This document shows positions 1 through 11,580 of a stretch of DNA of 64,000 nucleotides, in pieces. Source of the stretch: Apium graveolens (taxonomy: Eukaryota > Streptophyta > Magnoliopsida > Apiales > Apiaceae); contig NC_133647.1 in NCBI RefSeq assembly GCF_009905375.1, positions 78,172,231 through 78,236,230 on the forward strand, in the 5' to 3' direction. How positions within the stretch are numbered: the stretch's first letter is position 1; each line of letters starts with the position of its first letter. Below the pieces are notes generated by a model. It had not been told where the DNA came from and searched no databases. It was given only the letters and a program-made list of their open reading frames with translations. Both the position numbers and the translations under genes were made by a program.

Positions 1-2619
1 GCATCGACTATCGGGAGCTCAACAAGCTTACAATCAAGAACAAGTATCCGTTACCCAGAATTGATGATTTATTTGACCAATTGAAAGGAGCCAAGTACTT
101 CTCCAAGATCGACTTAAGATCGGGATATCATCAACTAAAGATTAAGCCAGAAGATATACCAAAGATAGCTTTTAGGACGAGGTATGGACATTATGAGTTT
201 TTAGTAATGTCTTTTGGATTAACCAATGCCCCGGCAGCGTTTATGGACCTGATGAATAAAATTTTCAAGGAATACTTGGATAAGTTCGTTATTGTGTTTA
301 TAGACGATATTTTGATATATTCAAAGACGAAAGAGGATCATGCAGAACATTTAAGAATAGCTTTGGAGACTTGAAGGAAAAAGAAGTTTATATGCTAAAT
401 TCTCGAAGTGTGAGTTTTGGCTACAGGAAGTTCAGTTCTTAGGACACATAGTTAGTAATGAAGGAATCAAAGTGGACCCAGCGAAGATTGAAGCAATTAC
501 AAATTGGGAAAGACCGAGAACACCAACATAGGTAAGAAGTTTCTTGGGATTAGCAGGATATTATCGTCGATTCGTTCAAAATTTCTCAAGGATTGCAACA
601 CCATTGACAAAGCTTACACAGAAAAATGAAAAGTTCATATGAAACGATAAATGCGAAGAAAGTTTTCAGGAATTGAAGCAAAGATTAATCATGGCACCTG
701 TTTTGTCACTTCCCGACGATCAAGGAAATTTCATAATTTATAGCGATGCTTCTCATAAAGGATTTGGATGTGTTCTAATGCAGCACGATAAGGTGATTGC
801 GTATGCGTCAAGGCAACTGAAACCACACGAACAGAAATATCCTAATCATGATTTGGAGCTAGCAGCCATAGTTATCGCTTTGAAAATTTGGAGACATTAT
901 CAATATGGAGAAAAATACGAGATTTACACGGATCACAAAAATTTGAAATACATATTCACACAGAAGGAGCTTAATATGAGACAGAGGAGATGGTTATAAT
1001 TGATCAAGGATTATGACTGTACAATTAATTATCATCCCGGTAAAGCGAACGTTGTAGTGGATGCGTTGAGTCGGAAAGAAAAGTTAAATATGTTATCAGT
1101 ACCCAAAGAAGTATATAAGGAATTTCAGAAACTGGAATTGGATATTAGAGTTTGCAAGCCTGATGAAGTAAAAGTGTATAGTATGACTTTCCAGCCGGAG
1201 TTGTTAGAGAAGATAAAGAAGTGTGAAGAAGAAGTAATGGATCAGGACATAAATTGTTTGATAAGTGAAGAATTGTGCACGCAAAAGGACGATCAAGGTA
1301 TTCTTAGATTTTCTTCTAGAATTTGGATTCCACCAGTAACGGAGTTGAAGAATGAAATTTTACAGGAAGCTCATAGTTCAAGGTATTCAATCCATCCGGG
1401 GAGTACCAAAATGTACAGAGATTTAAAGGAAAATTATTGGTGGCTAGATATGAAGAGGAATATTGCGGAATGGGTTAACAGAAGTTATACATGTCAGAGA
1501 GTTAAAGCAGAGCATCAGAGACCAAGTGGATTACTACAACCATTGGAGATTCCAGAGTGGAAGTGGGAGCATATTGCCATGGATTTCATAAATGGATTAC
1601 CAAGGACAAAAGCTAATCATGATGCCATCTGGGTTATAGTAGATAGACTTACCAAGTCAGCTCATTTTCTGCCTATAAATGAAAGATTTTCACTCGACAA
1701 GTTAGTCCATATCTACTTGAAAGAAATCGTAGTTCGTCATGGAGTTCATGTATCTATCGTATCCGATCGAGATCCAAGATTTAATTCAAGATTTTGGAAG
1801 AGCTTTCAAGAATGTTTGGGAACAAGACTAAATATGAGTACGGCTTACCATCCACAAACGGACGGCCAGAGTGAAAGAACGATCCAGACAATCGAAGACA
1901 TGTTACGTGTTTGTGCTATTGATTTCAAAGGAAGTTGGGACGATCATTTACCCCTCATAGAATTTGCTTACAATAACAGTTATCACGCCAGTATTGGGAT
2001 ACCACCCTATGAAGCTCTCTATGGACGCAAATGCAGATCTCCAGTATATTGGGACGAGGTAGGAGAATGCAAAATACTTGGACCTGAATTAGTGCAGTAG
2101 ACAAAGGAAGTTGTTGAAGTTATCCAGAAGAGATTGATAGCAGCACAAGACCGTTAAAGGAAATATGCAGATTAATCAAGGAAAGACATGGAATTCGAAG
2201 AAGGGAATTTGGTATTACTAAAAGTATCACCGTGGAAGGGATTAACTAGATTTGGAAAGAAAGGAAAGCTGAGCCCAAGATATGTCGGACCTTTTGAGAT
2301 TCTAAAGCGTGTTGGCAAAGTAGCTTACGAGTTGGCGTTACCTCCGCACATGGAGCACATTCACAATGCTTTTCATGTATCGATGCTTAAGAAGTATAAT
2401 CCAGACTCTAGGCATGTAATAGAATATGAGCCAATAGAGCTTCAGGAAGATTTGTCATATGTAGAGAATCCGATATAAATTCTACAGGAAAGAGAGAAAC
2501 TACATAGAAATAAAGTAGTAAAGTTAGTAAGAGTTATGTGGAGAAACCCAAAGGTTGAAGAGTCAACCTGGGAGTTAGAAAGTGATATGAGAGAAAAGTA
2601 CCCTCATTTGTTTTTTTAG
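1..2619 (+). pseudogene. pol: Element A: Tekay-type Ty3/gypsy pol (RT, RNase H, integrase, chromodomain), 5' truncated by window
   Basis: This is the 3' part of a retrotransposon polyprotein that would reverse-transcribe the element RNA and insert the DNA copy. The window opens inside reverse transcriptase (IDYRELNKL). The catalytic FIDDILIY lies near 300-325, RNase H motifs YSDASHKG and YTDHKNL at about 740-950, and integrase D-D-E residues in MDF, SDRDPRF and SERTIQ between 1575 and 1880. The zinc-finger region has SYTCQ where the copy in element B has an extra Cys. The tail (WRNPKVEEST to EKYPHLF) looks like the chromodomain of Tekay/Del chromoviruses. Breaks: in-frame stops near 373, 529, 640, 998, 2098, 2155 and 2173, and one extra T near 388. 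The last codon is TAG at 2617-2619, just before the polypurine tract and 3' LTR. It cannot make a working protein. Confidence 0.93.
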
Positions 2620-2640
2620 GAGATTCTGAGGACAGAATCC

Positions 2641-2657
2641 TTTTAAGGGGGGAAGGA
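2641..2657 (+). promoter_or_regulatory. Polypurine tract of element A
   Basis: A purine run, AAGGGGGGAAGGA, directly precedes the LTR start TGTAATATCC. In LTR retrotransposons this tract primes plus-strand DNA synthesis. The same tract, reverse-complemented, abuts the 3' LTRs of elements B and C. Confidence 0.85.
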
Positions 2658-3214
2658 TGTAATATCCGGGATATATCGTGTCATTATTTTTGCTAATAAA
2701 TAATTATTATGTATGTTCGGTATTAATTCTGTGAATTATTTGTTAAGTGTTACATGTGTTTGGATGTTTGAAAATAATATTAATTGAGTATTTTAATTTT
2801 CATATGTCCAAAATAAAATATAGATAATTGTCATATCTTCCTATTTATTTTTATGTTGATTTATGATTTTATAGGAAATATATGGATTTTATAAAATCTT
2901 TTTCCGAGTATTTAAAAACTATTTTCTACAATCGGGAACCAACCGACGTCATCCGTTTTTACGTTTCTATAACCCGAAACTCATCCGAGAACTCCTTCCT
3001 AACCTAATTGCAATATTCCGAGCATTTTTCATGTTTCGACTTTTTCGATCCGGCGTACGGTTTGTCCTGCGCGGGTCCCGGCGCAACATTTTTGATATAT
3101 TATTCGTTTCGATAAATCAATAAAACTCGTATTTTTGATAAACGGGATCTTTTTATTAAACTATCATAATTATCACCTCGTAATACGTGTAACCAGGCGC
3201 TGAGACCGAGATTG

Positions 3215-3231
3215 CAGTACAAATTGTACTG
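3215..3231. promoter_or_regulatory. Inverted repeat box in Tekay LTR U3
   Basis: CAGTACAA-A-TTGTACTG has two perfect 8 bp arms around one base, about 107 bp upstream of the TATA box. The same arms occur in both LTRs of element B (22361-22377 and 30271-30287) although the surrounding sequence differs. It may bind a dimeric factor; that is inference. Confidence 0.45.
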
Positions 3232-3337
3232 GTTTGGATAATTATCCCGAAAACTGGTACAATTTGGATCAGTTTTTATAAATAAACGTACCATTTTATA
3301 TCTGGAATAATCCAACGGGATACTAATTTTCCGTAAT

Positions 3338-3345
3338 TATAAATA
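3338..3345 (+). promoter_or_regulatory. TATA box of element A LTR
   Basis: TATAAATA, followed by GCC, lies in the LTR about 680 bp from its start and is the likely core promoter for genomic RNA. The same TATAAATAG context occurs in LTR F (38104-38112 on the minus strand) and in the LTRs of C. In both LTRs of B it is degraded. Confidence 0.6.
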
Positions 3346-6103
3346 GCCTTTACCTTATTTTATTTCGTACCGAAAATCATTTGCAGACAGTAATTATATA
3401 AATTTCCAGAGAAAATCTATATATTCATATAATCTTTCTGAGAATCAAACCAACAAATCAAGGTGTTAGTGATTTCTGTTTGGAAAGCTCGAGTAACCAA
3501 ATCAAAGGTCTCGGAGTGTTCTATCAGTTTCTTCAAGTTACAGAACTGCAGAAACCAAGGTTTATTTTCTTTATTTTATTTATTTTCGAATTAATTTGAT
3601 TAAAAATATGATTTTTTGTTCGGATGATTGTTTGAATGATTTGACGATTGCATGTTGTAGAGCTTGTTTCCCTGATGATTTTGATATATTATATGATTGA
3701 TTTGGAGTTCAATAATATGTTCAAAATTGAGTTTAATTTTCGAATTTTGAAATTAGGGTTTATAACCAGTATGAATGTTCTTAATTGAAATTTAGGGCTT
3801 TTTGATCTAGGGGTTATTAGCTGTTGTATTATAGTGGGTTGTGTTCCTTATAAAATTTGCAATCGATTGGTATATAGCTCGTTAACAGAGGATGTCTGAA
3901 TCGAAGGGAGTTGTGTTTTGAAGTTTACGTCGAGTTCGCCGGAAACCGGCGAACTTCTCGGCCAAATTTCGGCCCACTCAGGGATGGGTTGAGTGATTTG
4001 ATGGCATGGTTGTGTTCCCGGTATTGTGTAGATGTGATCTGGAGGTGGTAGTAGCGTGAGCATCCCTGGATCGATTTCTCCGGCGAAACAGGGTGTTTTC
4101 CGGCGACCCCCCCTGTAAAATTACAATTTAGTACTTGGACTTTTAGGGATGATACAGTTTGGTCCCTGATGTTTCCAGAGTTTGCAAAAATAGGATTCCT
4201 GTTTTAAAAATATTTAAAAATCATATTTTCTATTTATTTTAATTATAAAAATCCGTTTTTAATTTCTGAAAATTCTAAAAATTATTATTTTAGTTCCAAA
4301 AATTACTTTTAATTCAAAAATAAATTTGAATTAATTAGTTAATTAATTTCAGTTAATATTTAATTGATGAATTGGTCAATTAATTCGAAAATTAATTGAT
4401 TAATTGATTTAATTAATTATTAATTGATTTTAATTAATGATTTAATTAGATTTAATTATTTAAAAATGATTTAAAAATTCCAAAAAATAGTTTCGAGCTT
4501 TAAAATATTATTTTAAATTGTTTTCAAGGCTGGATAATTATTATAAAATTATTTTGAAGCCAGATTTGGCCAACCGAACCCTGTTTATTACTCTGAAATT
4601 TATCCAACGACCCGTTTTAATTCCGAAAAATGTTTTAAAAATTATTTTAAATACCCGAAAGCCTGTTTATGACACAAGACTTCTTTATAAATGATATATC
4701 ATTGATTGTTTGACGTGTTATGTGATATATGTGACTTGTTGGTTGACTGTCGGTCTATATGTTCGGTGTTTACTTGTTTATAGCGTAACATTCAATCCGT
4801 TAATCAGATTTGGGTAAAACGAAGGGTAGATAGAAGTATGTTTCGAATAGAATCGTATAAGTTGAGTATTGATAGATGCTTATGATATGTGAGCAGAAGA
4901 GGCAAGGCGAAGAAAAGGGAAACAAATATTCGAGGAGTAGACGGTTGTGATTGGAAGTTAGTGCAGTATAGCAAGCTAGTACCAGGCAAGTGTTCTGAAC
5001 TTTCTCGAGATATATTATAGATAATTGATAGTCCCGTTTTATATTGCAAGTGCTTTGAAGCACTGAACCCAAAACCCTATTTCCAGTTATTGATCTTGAG
5101 CCGTAAACCTTATTCTTTCTAAACCATTGACTGTTGTATACCCAAATACGAACCACAAATATACGATACTACTCCACAAATACATACAAACTAAATACCA
5201 AACACTGAATCAAATTACTTATATATTCAAACCATCGTACCTTATGCTTGAAAGACCAAATCCTTGTAACCCTGAAATATTGATTCCTTTGTTATCCAAT
5301 TCTTTCATTACCTAACAGTCAAGCTTTGAAATTGCCATATTGATCCTTTATAAAGATTGAAACCATTTCATTATCGAACATCCAATGTTGTTTATGATTC
5401 TGTTTATTGCTTTACATTGTTTATTCTGTTATTATGTTAGAATTGAATTGTTTTTATAAAATTATGGACCAGATTCGTGGTCAGACCAGATTAATGGTCA
5501 AGCTAGGCCAATGTGTGCCTTGGATCCAGTAGTTAGAACAGTGTTGTGTGCTTTGCTCGGGGTTAGTGCGTGACTGATTAGCAGCCTAACCTTGGTTTTT
5601 AAAATGAAAAAATAATATCCAATTCTAAATCATAATTCATTGTTCACTTGATATCATAACCCTTTTCACTTGATGATCATTATTCTCAGTCTTATCATTT
5701 AGACTTGCTGAGTTAGTTAGCTCATTTGTGCGATGTTGTTTATGTTCTTTTCCAGTTAAGAAGGAACCAGTTGGTAGCGAGGATCCCCAGTCCAGCGCGA
5801 GAGCTAGGGGTTCAGGTTGATCGAGTTAAGCTAGTAGGCATCTTTTGGAATAATTTAAGTTTGTAAAAGTTTGTAATAATGCTTAATACTCAGTTCTGAG
5901 TTTGAATAGTTGGGATTTGGACGGTTTGTAATATAAGTATGTGTTTGGCTTGTGTGCATACTTTAACCTGTTGCGATCCGTGGTAGTTGGTAAGTAGGGT
6001 CACTGTATATTATTATTATCTTTATCATTGTTATAAGCAGGTTATAAATAAGGCGTGTGTGTGTGGACCCCAAACTTCTGACTCGGGTTTGGAGGGAACC
6101 ACA

Positions 6104-6790
6104 ATCATTGATAATTGAACTCCTAGCTTCAATTGTGAGTGTAATCTCAGCTAGGATTTTGAAGGGAGTTGTTCCTGCAAGAGGAACCTCCAATTGAATT
6201 GGAGAGGATTTAGATATCTTCCTCTCAGGAGTACTACCCTCAAACCTTACAACCGGTGAAGGTTGATTTGCACATGAAGGTGCATTGGAAACTACACTTG
6301 ATATGTTTTCATATCCTATCTTTCTGTAAGTGAAGGCCCTCATAATATAATCAAACAAGAAAGACCATATCCTCCTTAGGTACTTCATGTTCAGGCTAGC
6401 CAGTTTGATTCTTTCACTATAGTTGATGAACTCCGTGAACTCGGCTAGCTCATCCTGTATTGGAACCTCCACCAAATTTTCAGTTGGAGTGCCCAAAGCT
6501 TGATTCACATCTTTCTCATTAAACTCCAATTATTGGCCTCCAAAAGAGCAGTTCACCACAATAGATACAGAGTTGTCATGCACAACTGTCCTCATTACAA
6601 CTGATGTATATAATTTATACAGAACATCTAGGTATAGGATTGGGTTAGCAGTTAGAGCTCCTTCAAGATAAGACTCGGACAAAAATTTAACAAACCTGTT
6701 GAAACTGTCAAGAGCTTGATTAGCATCTGTAAAAGCGAGATAGTTGGTTACATCCTTGGGGATTGCAGCTCTAACATTGTTTAGTAGCAT
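6104..6790 (-). pseudogene. Element D: SIRE-type extra ORF downstream of pol (late, env-position gene), truncated
   Basis: Read on the minus strand from ATG at 6790, this frame lies about 850 bp downstream of a copia pol end, the place where SIRE/Maximus elements carry an extra gene. Its N-terminal pattern (TNYLAFTDANQALDSF, then NPILYLDVLYKLYTSV, then RRIWSFLFDYIMRAFTYRKIG and ENISSV) resembles proteins often mis-annotated in asterid genomes as host proteins; this match is from memory. A TAA at 6527-6529, a likely CAA change, interrupts it. After ENISSV the sequence is Ser/Pro rich. The frame is cut at 6103/6104 by the end of element A's LTR. Its function is not established. No transmembrane segment or signal peptide is evident in the part seen. 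It has its own TATA box upstream (see 6930-6937). Confidence 0.7.
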
Positions 6791-6929
6791 TTTAGAGGAG
6801 TAAATTTGAGCGGGTAAGAAAAAATTAGAGAGAAAGAGTTTGAAACGAGAGAGAGCGGTTGAGAATTGGAAAAATTAGGTCACTTAGAGATCCCGAAGGC
6901 GTAAAGAAGTGTATGTCGAGATGTCTGGG

Positions 6930-6937
6930 TATTTATA
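6930..6937 (-). promoter_or_regulatory. Putative internal promoter (TATA box) of the SIRE late gene
   Basis: On the minus strand, CCTATAAATACCC lies 140 bp before the ATG at 6790. A pyrimidine-rich leader (CCGCTCTCTCTCG, CTCTTTCTCTCTAA) separates them, as in many plant 5' UTRs. This suggests that the late gene is transcribed from its own promoter and not only by readthrough or splicing from the LTR. Confidence 0.5.
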
Positions 6938-6982
6938 GGAAAAGGTAAATGACTTGTCTAAAAATGGATGTTTGGAATTTGC

Positions 6983-7415
6983 TTATCGAGAAGTCATACT
7001 GAGAGAATAGATACATATCGATATGTCATTTTCCTGACCCTTATCGAGAACTAGAAAATAACTTGTCGAGATGTTAAATAAATACCCAGTTTGTCCAGAA
7101 TGGATTGAATTGTTTCCAATTTTTGTTTAAATAAATAAAAATAAAATAAGACTGATTTTATCAAAATTATTTTACAAAAATAATTTATTAAATTAAATTA
7201 TCTCAGTTCTGAGTTATTGATAAGTCTAAAATGCATACTTGTAGAGAACTCTGTGAGTTAACACTTATAGAGAACTCTACAATGACTTATCGATAAGTCA
7301 TAATAAAGCTTGTCGAGAAGTCCTTCGAGAAGTTAGAAAAATGACTTAACGAGAACTCAATCGAGAAGTCTTGAAATGGCTTGTCGGGAAGTCAATTAGG
7401 CTTATCCAGAACTCA
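6983..7415. repeat. Array of CTTGTCGAGAAGTC-like motifs between pol and the late gene
   Basis: About 13 irregularly spaced copies of a short motif close to CTTRTCGAGAASTC lie just upstream, in the minus-strand sense, of the internal TATA box. Copies include ACTTATCGATAAGT, CTTGTCGAGAAGTCC, CTTATAGAGAACTCT and CTTGTCGGGAAGTC. One copy is a perfect 20 bp palindrome at 7282-7301. The same motif family forms a 37 bp tandem array in this element's LTR at about 12155-12559. The remaining non-coding stretch between 6791 and 7640 is AT-rich with no recognisable gene. Confidence 0.7.
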
Positions 7416-7640
7416 GTTTTTCTAAGTACTTTTGTTCTTTTTGATTCTGTCTTGTGCTAATTTCACATTGAAAATGGAAATTAACATTTAGATAGTTTTC
7501 TTAGAATTGAAAAATTTTAAGCTAAATTGAGATTTCTGAAATATTTATAAGTCATATTCCAGTTAATTTCCAATTAAATAAAATTAATTTTTATTTATTA
7601 GAAATTAATCTGCTACAAAACATTAGCTGAGTTCTTTCCT

Positions 7641-8279
7641 TTAGGATGAAGAATTTAGCATTCCAGTTTTACCTACAAGTCTAGTGAAAGTTGTTTCATC
7701 CAAAGGGTTAGTAAAAATGTCTGTTAATTATTTTTCTGTTAGAACAAAAATAATCTCAATGGTACCATTTGCAGCATGTTCTCTAATAAAATGGTACCTT
7801 TCATCAATGTGCTTTGTTCTAAAATGATTAACTGGATTAGCCATAATAGATATAGCACTAGTATTGTCACACATAATTGGAATTTTGTGTAACACTAGGC
7901 CATAATCCATTAGTTGATTTCTAATCCAAAGCATTTGAGCACAGCAACTTCCAGCAACTACGTATTCAGCCTCAACTGTAGAAGTTGATATAGATTATTG
8001 TTTCTTGATATACCTGGATATAAGTCTTTGTCCAAGAAACTGACAGCTTCCACTAGTGTTCTTTCTGTCAACTCAACCCTGCATCCAGCAAAATCTGCAT
8101 CTTTGTATCCAACTGCTTCAAAACTTGTTCCCTTAAGATACCATAAGCCCAAGTTTGGAGTCCCCTTTAGGTATCTGAAAATTCTCTTCACAACCATCAA
8201 ATATGATTCGTTTGGATTGGCTTGAAATCTTGCACACAGACATATTGCAAACATAATGTCTGGTCTACTAGCAGTTAAG
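7641..8279 (-). pseudogene. pol: Element D: Ty1/copia pol C-terminus (end of RT, RNase H)
   Basis: The minus strand encodes the end of a copia polyprotein: ASRPDIMFAICLCARFQANP, then RIFRYLKGTPNLGLWY, a YKDADFAGC RNase H motif, CDNTSAISIMANP and KHIDERYHFIREH, ending DIFT-PLDETTFTRLVGKTG before TAA at 7641-7643. Stops and frame changes occur near 7730 and 7940. The RNase H would remove RNA from the RNA-DNA hybrid. The upstream part of reverse transcriptase is missing because LTR E joins exactly at the LTASRPD motif at 8279/8280. Similarity to SIRE-type elements and the extra ORF downstream support the family. Confidence 0.88.
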
Positions 8280-10855
8280 TGTGGCGCCCTCCAAACCAGG
8301 GTCAGAAGTTTGGGATCCACACAAGAACACCTTATTTATAACCTGCTTATAACAATAAAAAAAAATAATAATAATATGTAGTGACCCTACTTACCGACTA
8401 CCACGGATCGCAACAGGTTAAAGTATGTACACAAGCCACACACACACTTTATATTACAAACGTCCAAATCCCAACTATTCAAACTCAGAACTGAATATTA
8501 AACATTAATACAAACTTTTACAAACTTAAACTATCTCAAAAGCTGACAGCTAGCTTAACTCGATCAACCTGGACCCCTAGCTCTCGCACTGGATAGGGGA
8601 TCCTCACTACCAATTGGTTCCTTCTTAACTGGAAAAGAACATAAACAACATCGTACAAATGAGCTAACTAGCTCAACAAGTCATAATGACAAGACTGAGA
8701 ATAATGCTCATCAAGTGAAAAAGGTTAAGGTATCAAGTGAACAATGATTAATGATTTAGAATTGGATATTATATTTTTATTTTAAAACCAAGGTTAGGCT
8801 GCTGATCAGTCACGCACTAACCCCGAGCAAGGCACACAGCTCTGCTCTAATTACTGGATCAAAGGCACACATTGGCCTAACTTGACCACCAATCTGGTCT
8901 GACCACGAATCTTGTCCATAATTTTATGAAACAATCCAATTCTATCATAATAACAAAATAAACAATGTAAAGCAATAAACAAAATTATAAGCAATATTGG
9001 ATGTTCAATAATGAAATGGTTTCAATCTTCACAAAGGATCAATATAGCAATTTCAAAGAATGGTTGTTAGGTAATGAAAGAATTTGATAACAAAGGAATC
9101 AAAGTTTCAAGGTTGCAAGGATTTGGTCTTTCAAAGCATAAGGTACAATGGTTTGAGTATGTAAGCAATTTGATTCAGTGTTTGGCATTTAGTTTGTATG
9201 TATTTGTGGAGTAGTATCGTATATCTGTGGTTCTTATTCAGTTATACAACAAACAATGGTTTAGAAAGAATAAGGTTTACGACTCAAAGATCAACAACTG
9301 GAATCAAGGTTTAGGGTTCAGTGCTTCAAAGTACTTACAATATAAAATAGGACTATCAATCAACTACAATATATCTCGAGAAAGTTCAGAACACTTGCCT
9401 GATATTAGCTTGTTATACTTCTCTAACTTCCAATCACAATCTCCTATTCCTCGACTATCTGTTTCCCTTTCCTACGCCTTCCCTAATCTGCTCACATATC
9501 ATAAATATCTATCAATACTCAACTCATACAATTCTATTTGATATACACTTTTATCTACCCTTCATTTTACCCAAATCTGATTAATGGATTGAAAGTTATG
9601 CTATAAACAAGTGAACACCGAACATATAGACCGACCGTCAAACAAACAAGTCACATATAACACATAGCACGTCAAACAATCGATGACATTCCATTTATAG
9701 AGAAGTCTCGGGTCATAAACAGACTTTCGTGTATTTAGTATGATTTTTAAAACATTTTTCGGTATTAAAACGGGTCGTTGGATCAGTTTTAAAGCAATAA
9801 ACGGGGTTCGGTTGGCCACATCTGGCTTCAAATAATTTCTAATAATTATCGAGCCTTGAAATCAATTTAAAGTAATATTTTAAAGCTCGAAATTATTTTT
9901 CGGAATTTTTAAATCATTAATAAATAATTAAATCTATTTAAATAATTAATTAAAATCAATTAATAATTAAATAAATCAAATAATAATTAATTAAATCAAT
10001 TAATAAATAATTAAATCAATTAATCAATTAATTTTCAAATTAATTGACCAATTAACTAATTAATTATTAACTAAAATTAAATAACTAATTAATTCAGATT
10101 TTTTTTGAGTTAAAAATAAATTTTTTTGGAATTAAAATAATAATTTTTGGAATTTTTAGAAATTAAAAATGAATTTTTATAATTAAAATAAATAGGAAAT
10201 ATGATTTTTAAATAATTTATAAACAGGAATCCTAAATTTGCAAGTTCTGGAAATTTCAGGGACTGAATTTCATCTTTTTCAAAACAACGGGGACTAAAGT
10301 GCAATTTTGCACCCCCCCCATCGCCGGAAAACGCCCTGTCTTGCCGGAGACGACGTTCCCGAAATCCTCACACCTCCACAAGCTTCAGATTTAATCTACA
10401 CAACACCAGAAACACAACCATGCAATCAAATCATTCTAATAACCCCTGAGTTGGCCGAAAAATGGCCAAGAAACTCACCAGTTTCCGGTGACCCGACGTA
10501 AACTTCAAAACACAACTCCGTTCAAACCATGAATCGTCTGTTAACGAGCTATAAACCAATCGATTGCAAATTTTATGAGGAACAAAAACCACTATATTTT
10601 AACATCTAATAACCCCTATAACAAAAGGCCCTAAATTTCAATTAAGAACATTCATACGAGTTATAAACCCCAATTTTAAAATTCGAAAATTAAACTCAAT
10701 TTTGAACATGTTATTAAACTCCAAATCAGTCATATGACATATCAAAATCATCAGGAAAACAAGCTCTACAACATGCAAGCATCAAATCATTCAAACAATC
10801 ATCTGAACAAAAATTCATATTTTTAATCAAAATAATTTGAAAATAAATAAAGCAA
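8280..10855 (-). repeat. LTR E: truncated Tekay LTR, inverted relative to LTR A
   Basis: Read on the minus strand this matches LTR A from about 3565 to its 3' end (GGAGGGCGCCACA, which lies at 8280). The first 900 bp of the LTR, with its TATA box, are absent. The 1.3 kb segment that B lacks is kept, including the block with TTGCCGGAGACG and TTTCCGGTGACC at about 10330-10500 and an AT-rich run around 9900-10120. By eye it is roughly 90 percent identical to LTR A near the 3' end. No target duplication can be matched because the right end is not a true LTR end. Reading frames inside it (9227-9541, 10307-10501) are incidental. Confidence 0.85.
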
Positions 10856-11239
10856 GAGTAAGCTATAATGTCCAGCATAATAATGTACAGTATGAAAATG
10901 ACTGTATGATAAACTCACGTAAAAGATCATATTTGATAATTACGTTTTATTCAAAAATAGTTTCCCTTGGTTATACACACCTTTTACGAAAACAATCCTT
11001 TAGTGGATTTTATTAACCTGTGAATACCTTAATAGTAAACCTAGCACCTAAGCTTGGGTTACGGTATTGCATCACAATTCCAACTGAAAGAATAGGACAT
11101 TTGTTGGAGCCACCGCATACGATGATCAGTCGTACTACGATAAAAGTAACCTTTTCTACTAGTAGAAGGACGACACTTTCGTATCCCGGTTATCACCCTT
11201 GCTGCATACGGGCTATGTATCCTCATTTCGGGTATACAC
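10856..11239. other. Unassigned repeat-like segment between LTR E and D gag
   Basis: About 380 bp lie between the broken end of LTR E and the broken end of the D gag fragment. On the minus strand they read like an inner part of a Ty3/gypsy LTR (GGGTGATAACCGGGATACG, later ATTATGCTGGACATTATAG), but I cannot match them to any other sequence in the window. The plus-strand frame 11020-11331 crosses into gag and is not a gene. The segment is probably the scar of a deletion that joined two repeats. Confidence 0.4.
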
Positions 11240-11529
11240 ATTATCAAGTGACTCTATTAGAATTAGTTGCAAACCACTATCCAGAGAGACTTTCTCCATT
11301 TCAGGTTCAGTGTACTTTGAGGGATCTTTAGAGGCATAATGAGCTACGATGACCATGTATACATCTGTACATTCCTCAAATTTTTCCATGTGAATGAAAG
11401 GACCATTCTTGAGAATCTGAACATATAATGGGTTGACACTTTATAAACAACAACATCTTTTTTTTCATAAAATATAGTTGGTTCTGTCAAGGGTGGAATT
11501 TTGATACTGCTAATCTTATGTGTATCCAT
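11240..11529 (-). pseudogene. gag: Element D: Ty1/copia gag N-terminal fragment
   Basis: From ATG at 11529 on the minus strand the frame starts MDTHKISSIKIPPL. After frame changes it reaches SKYTEPEMEKVSLDSGLQL and ILIESLDN, ending near 11240. These are characteristic of the gag N-terminus of SIRE-like copia elements in eudicots, recalled rather than searched. Gag would form the particle that packages the RNA. A short leader with a degenerate primer site separates it from the LTR end at 11581. The rest of gag, protease and integrase are missing; the LTR E and 10856-11239 segments sit in their place. Confidence 0.72.
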
Positions 11530-11566
11530 TCTTCCAAGATCTTTAATCTGTTTGCTTTTGTATTTT

Positions 11567-11578
11567 GCACTGATTCCA
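11567..11578 (-). promoter_or_regulatory. Degenerate primer-binding site of element D
   Basis: TGGAATCAGTGC on the minus strand matches 10 of 12 bases of the initiator-Met tRNA primer site TGGTATCAGAGC. It lies 2 bases after the LTR end (ACCTAACA), which fixes the LTR border. Confidence 0.55.
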
Positions 11579-11580
11579 CT

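Larger units (their letters stand above)
2658..6103 (+). repeat. 3' LTR of element A (3,446 bp, full-length Tekay type)
   Basis: The LTR starts TGTAATATCC right after the polypurine tract and ends GGAGGGAACCACA. The same ends are found in elements B, C and E. It holds a U3 part with a 17 bp inverted repeat at 3215-3231, a TATA box at 3338-3345, an AT-rich stretch rich in TTAATTAA around 4200-4500, and a (GT)n run near the 3' end at about 6055. It is 1,344 bp longer than the LTRs of B because it keeps a segment that B lacks. Short reading frames inside it, for example at 3848-4063 and 4800-5156, show no known domain and are not counted as genes. The paired 5' LTR lies outside the window, so the target duplication cannot be checked. 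Confidence 0.9.

Noticed and set aside
4800..5156. Open frames in the middle of LTR A (and 9227-9541 in LTR E)
   Set aside because: They are low-complexity translations of LTR DNA, differ between copies and start at no conserved ATG.
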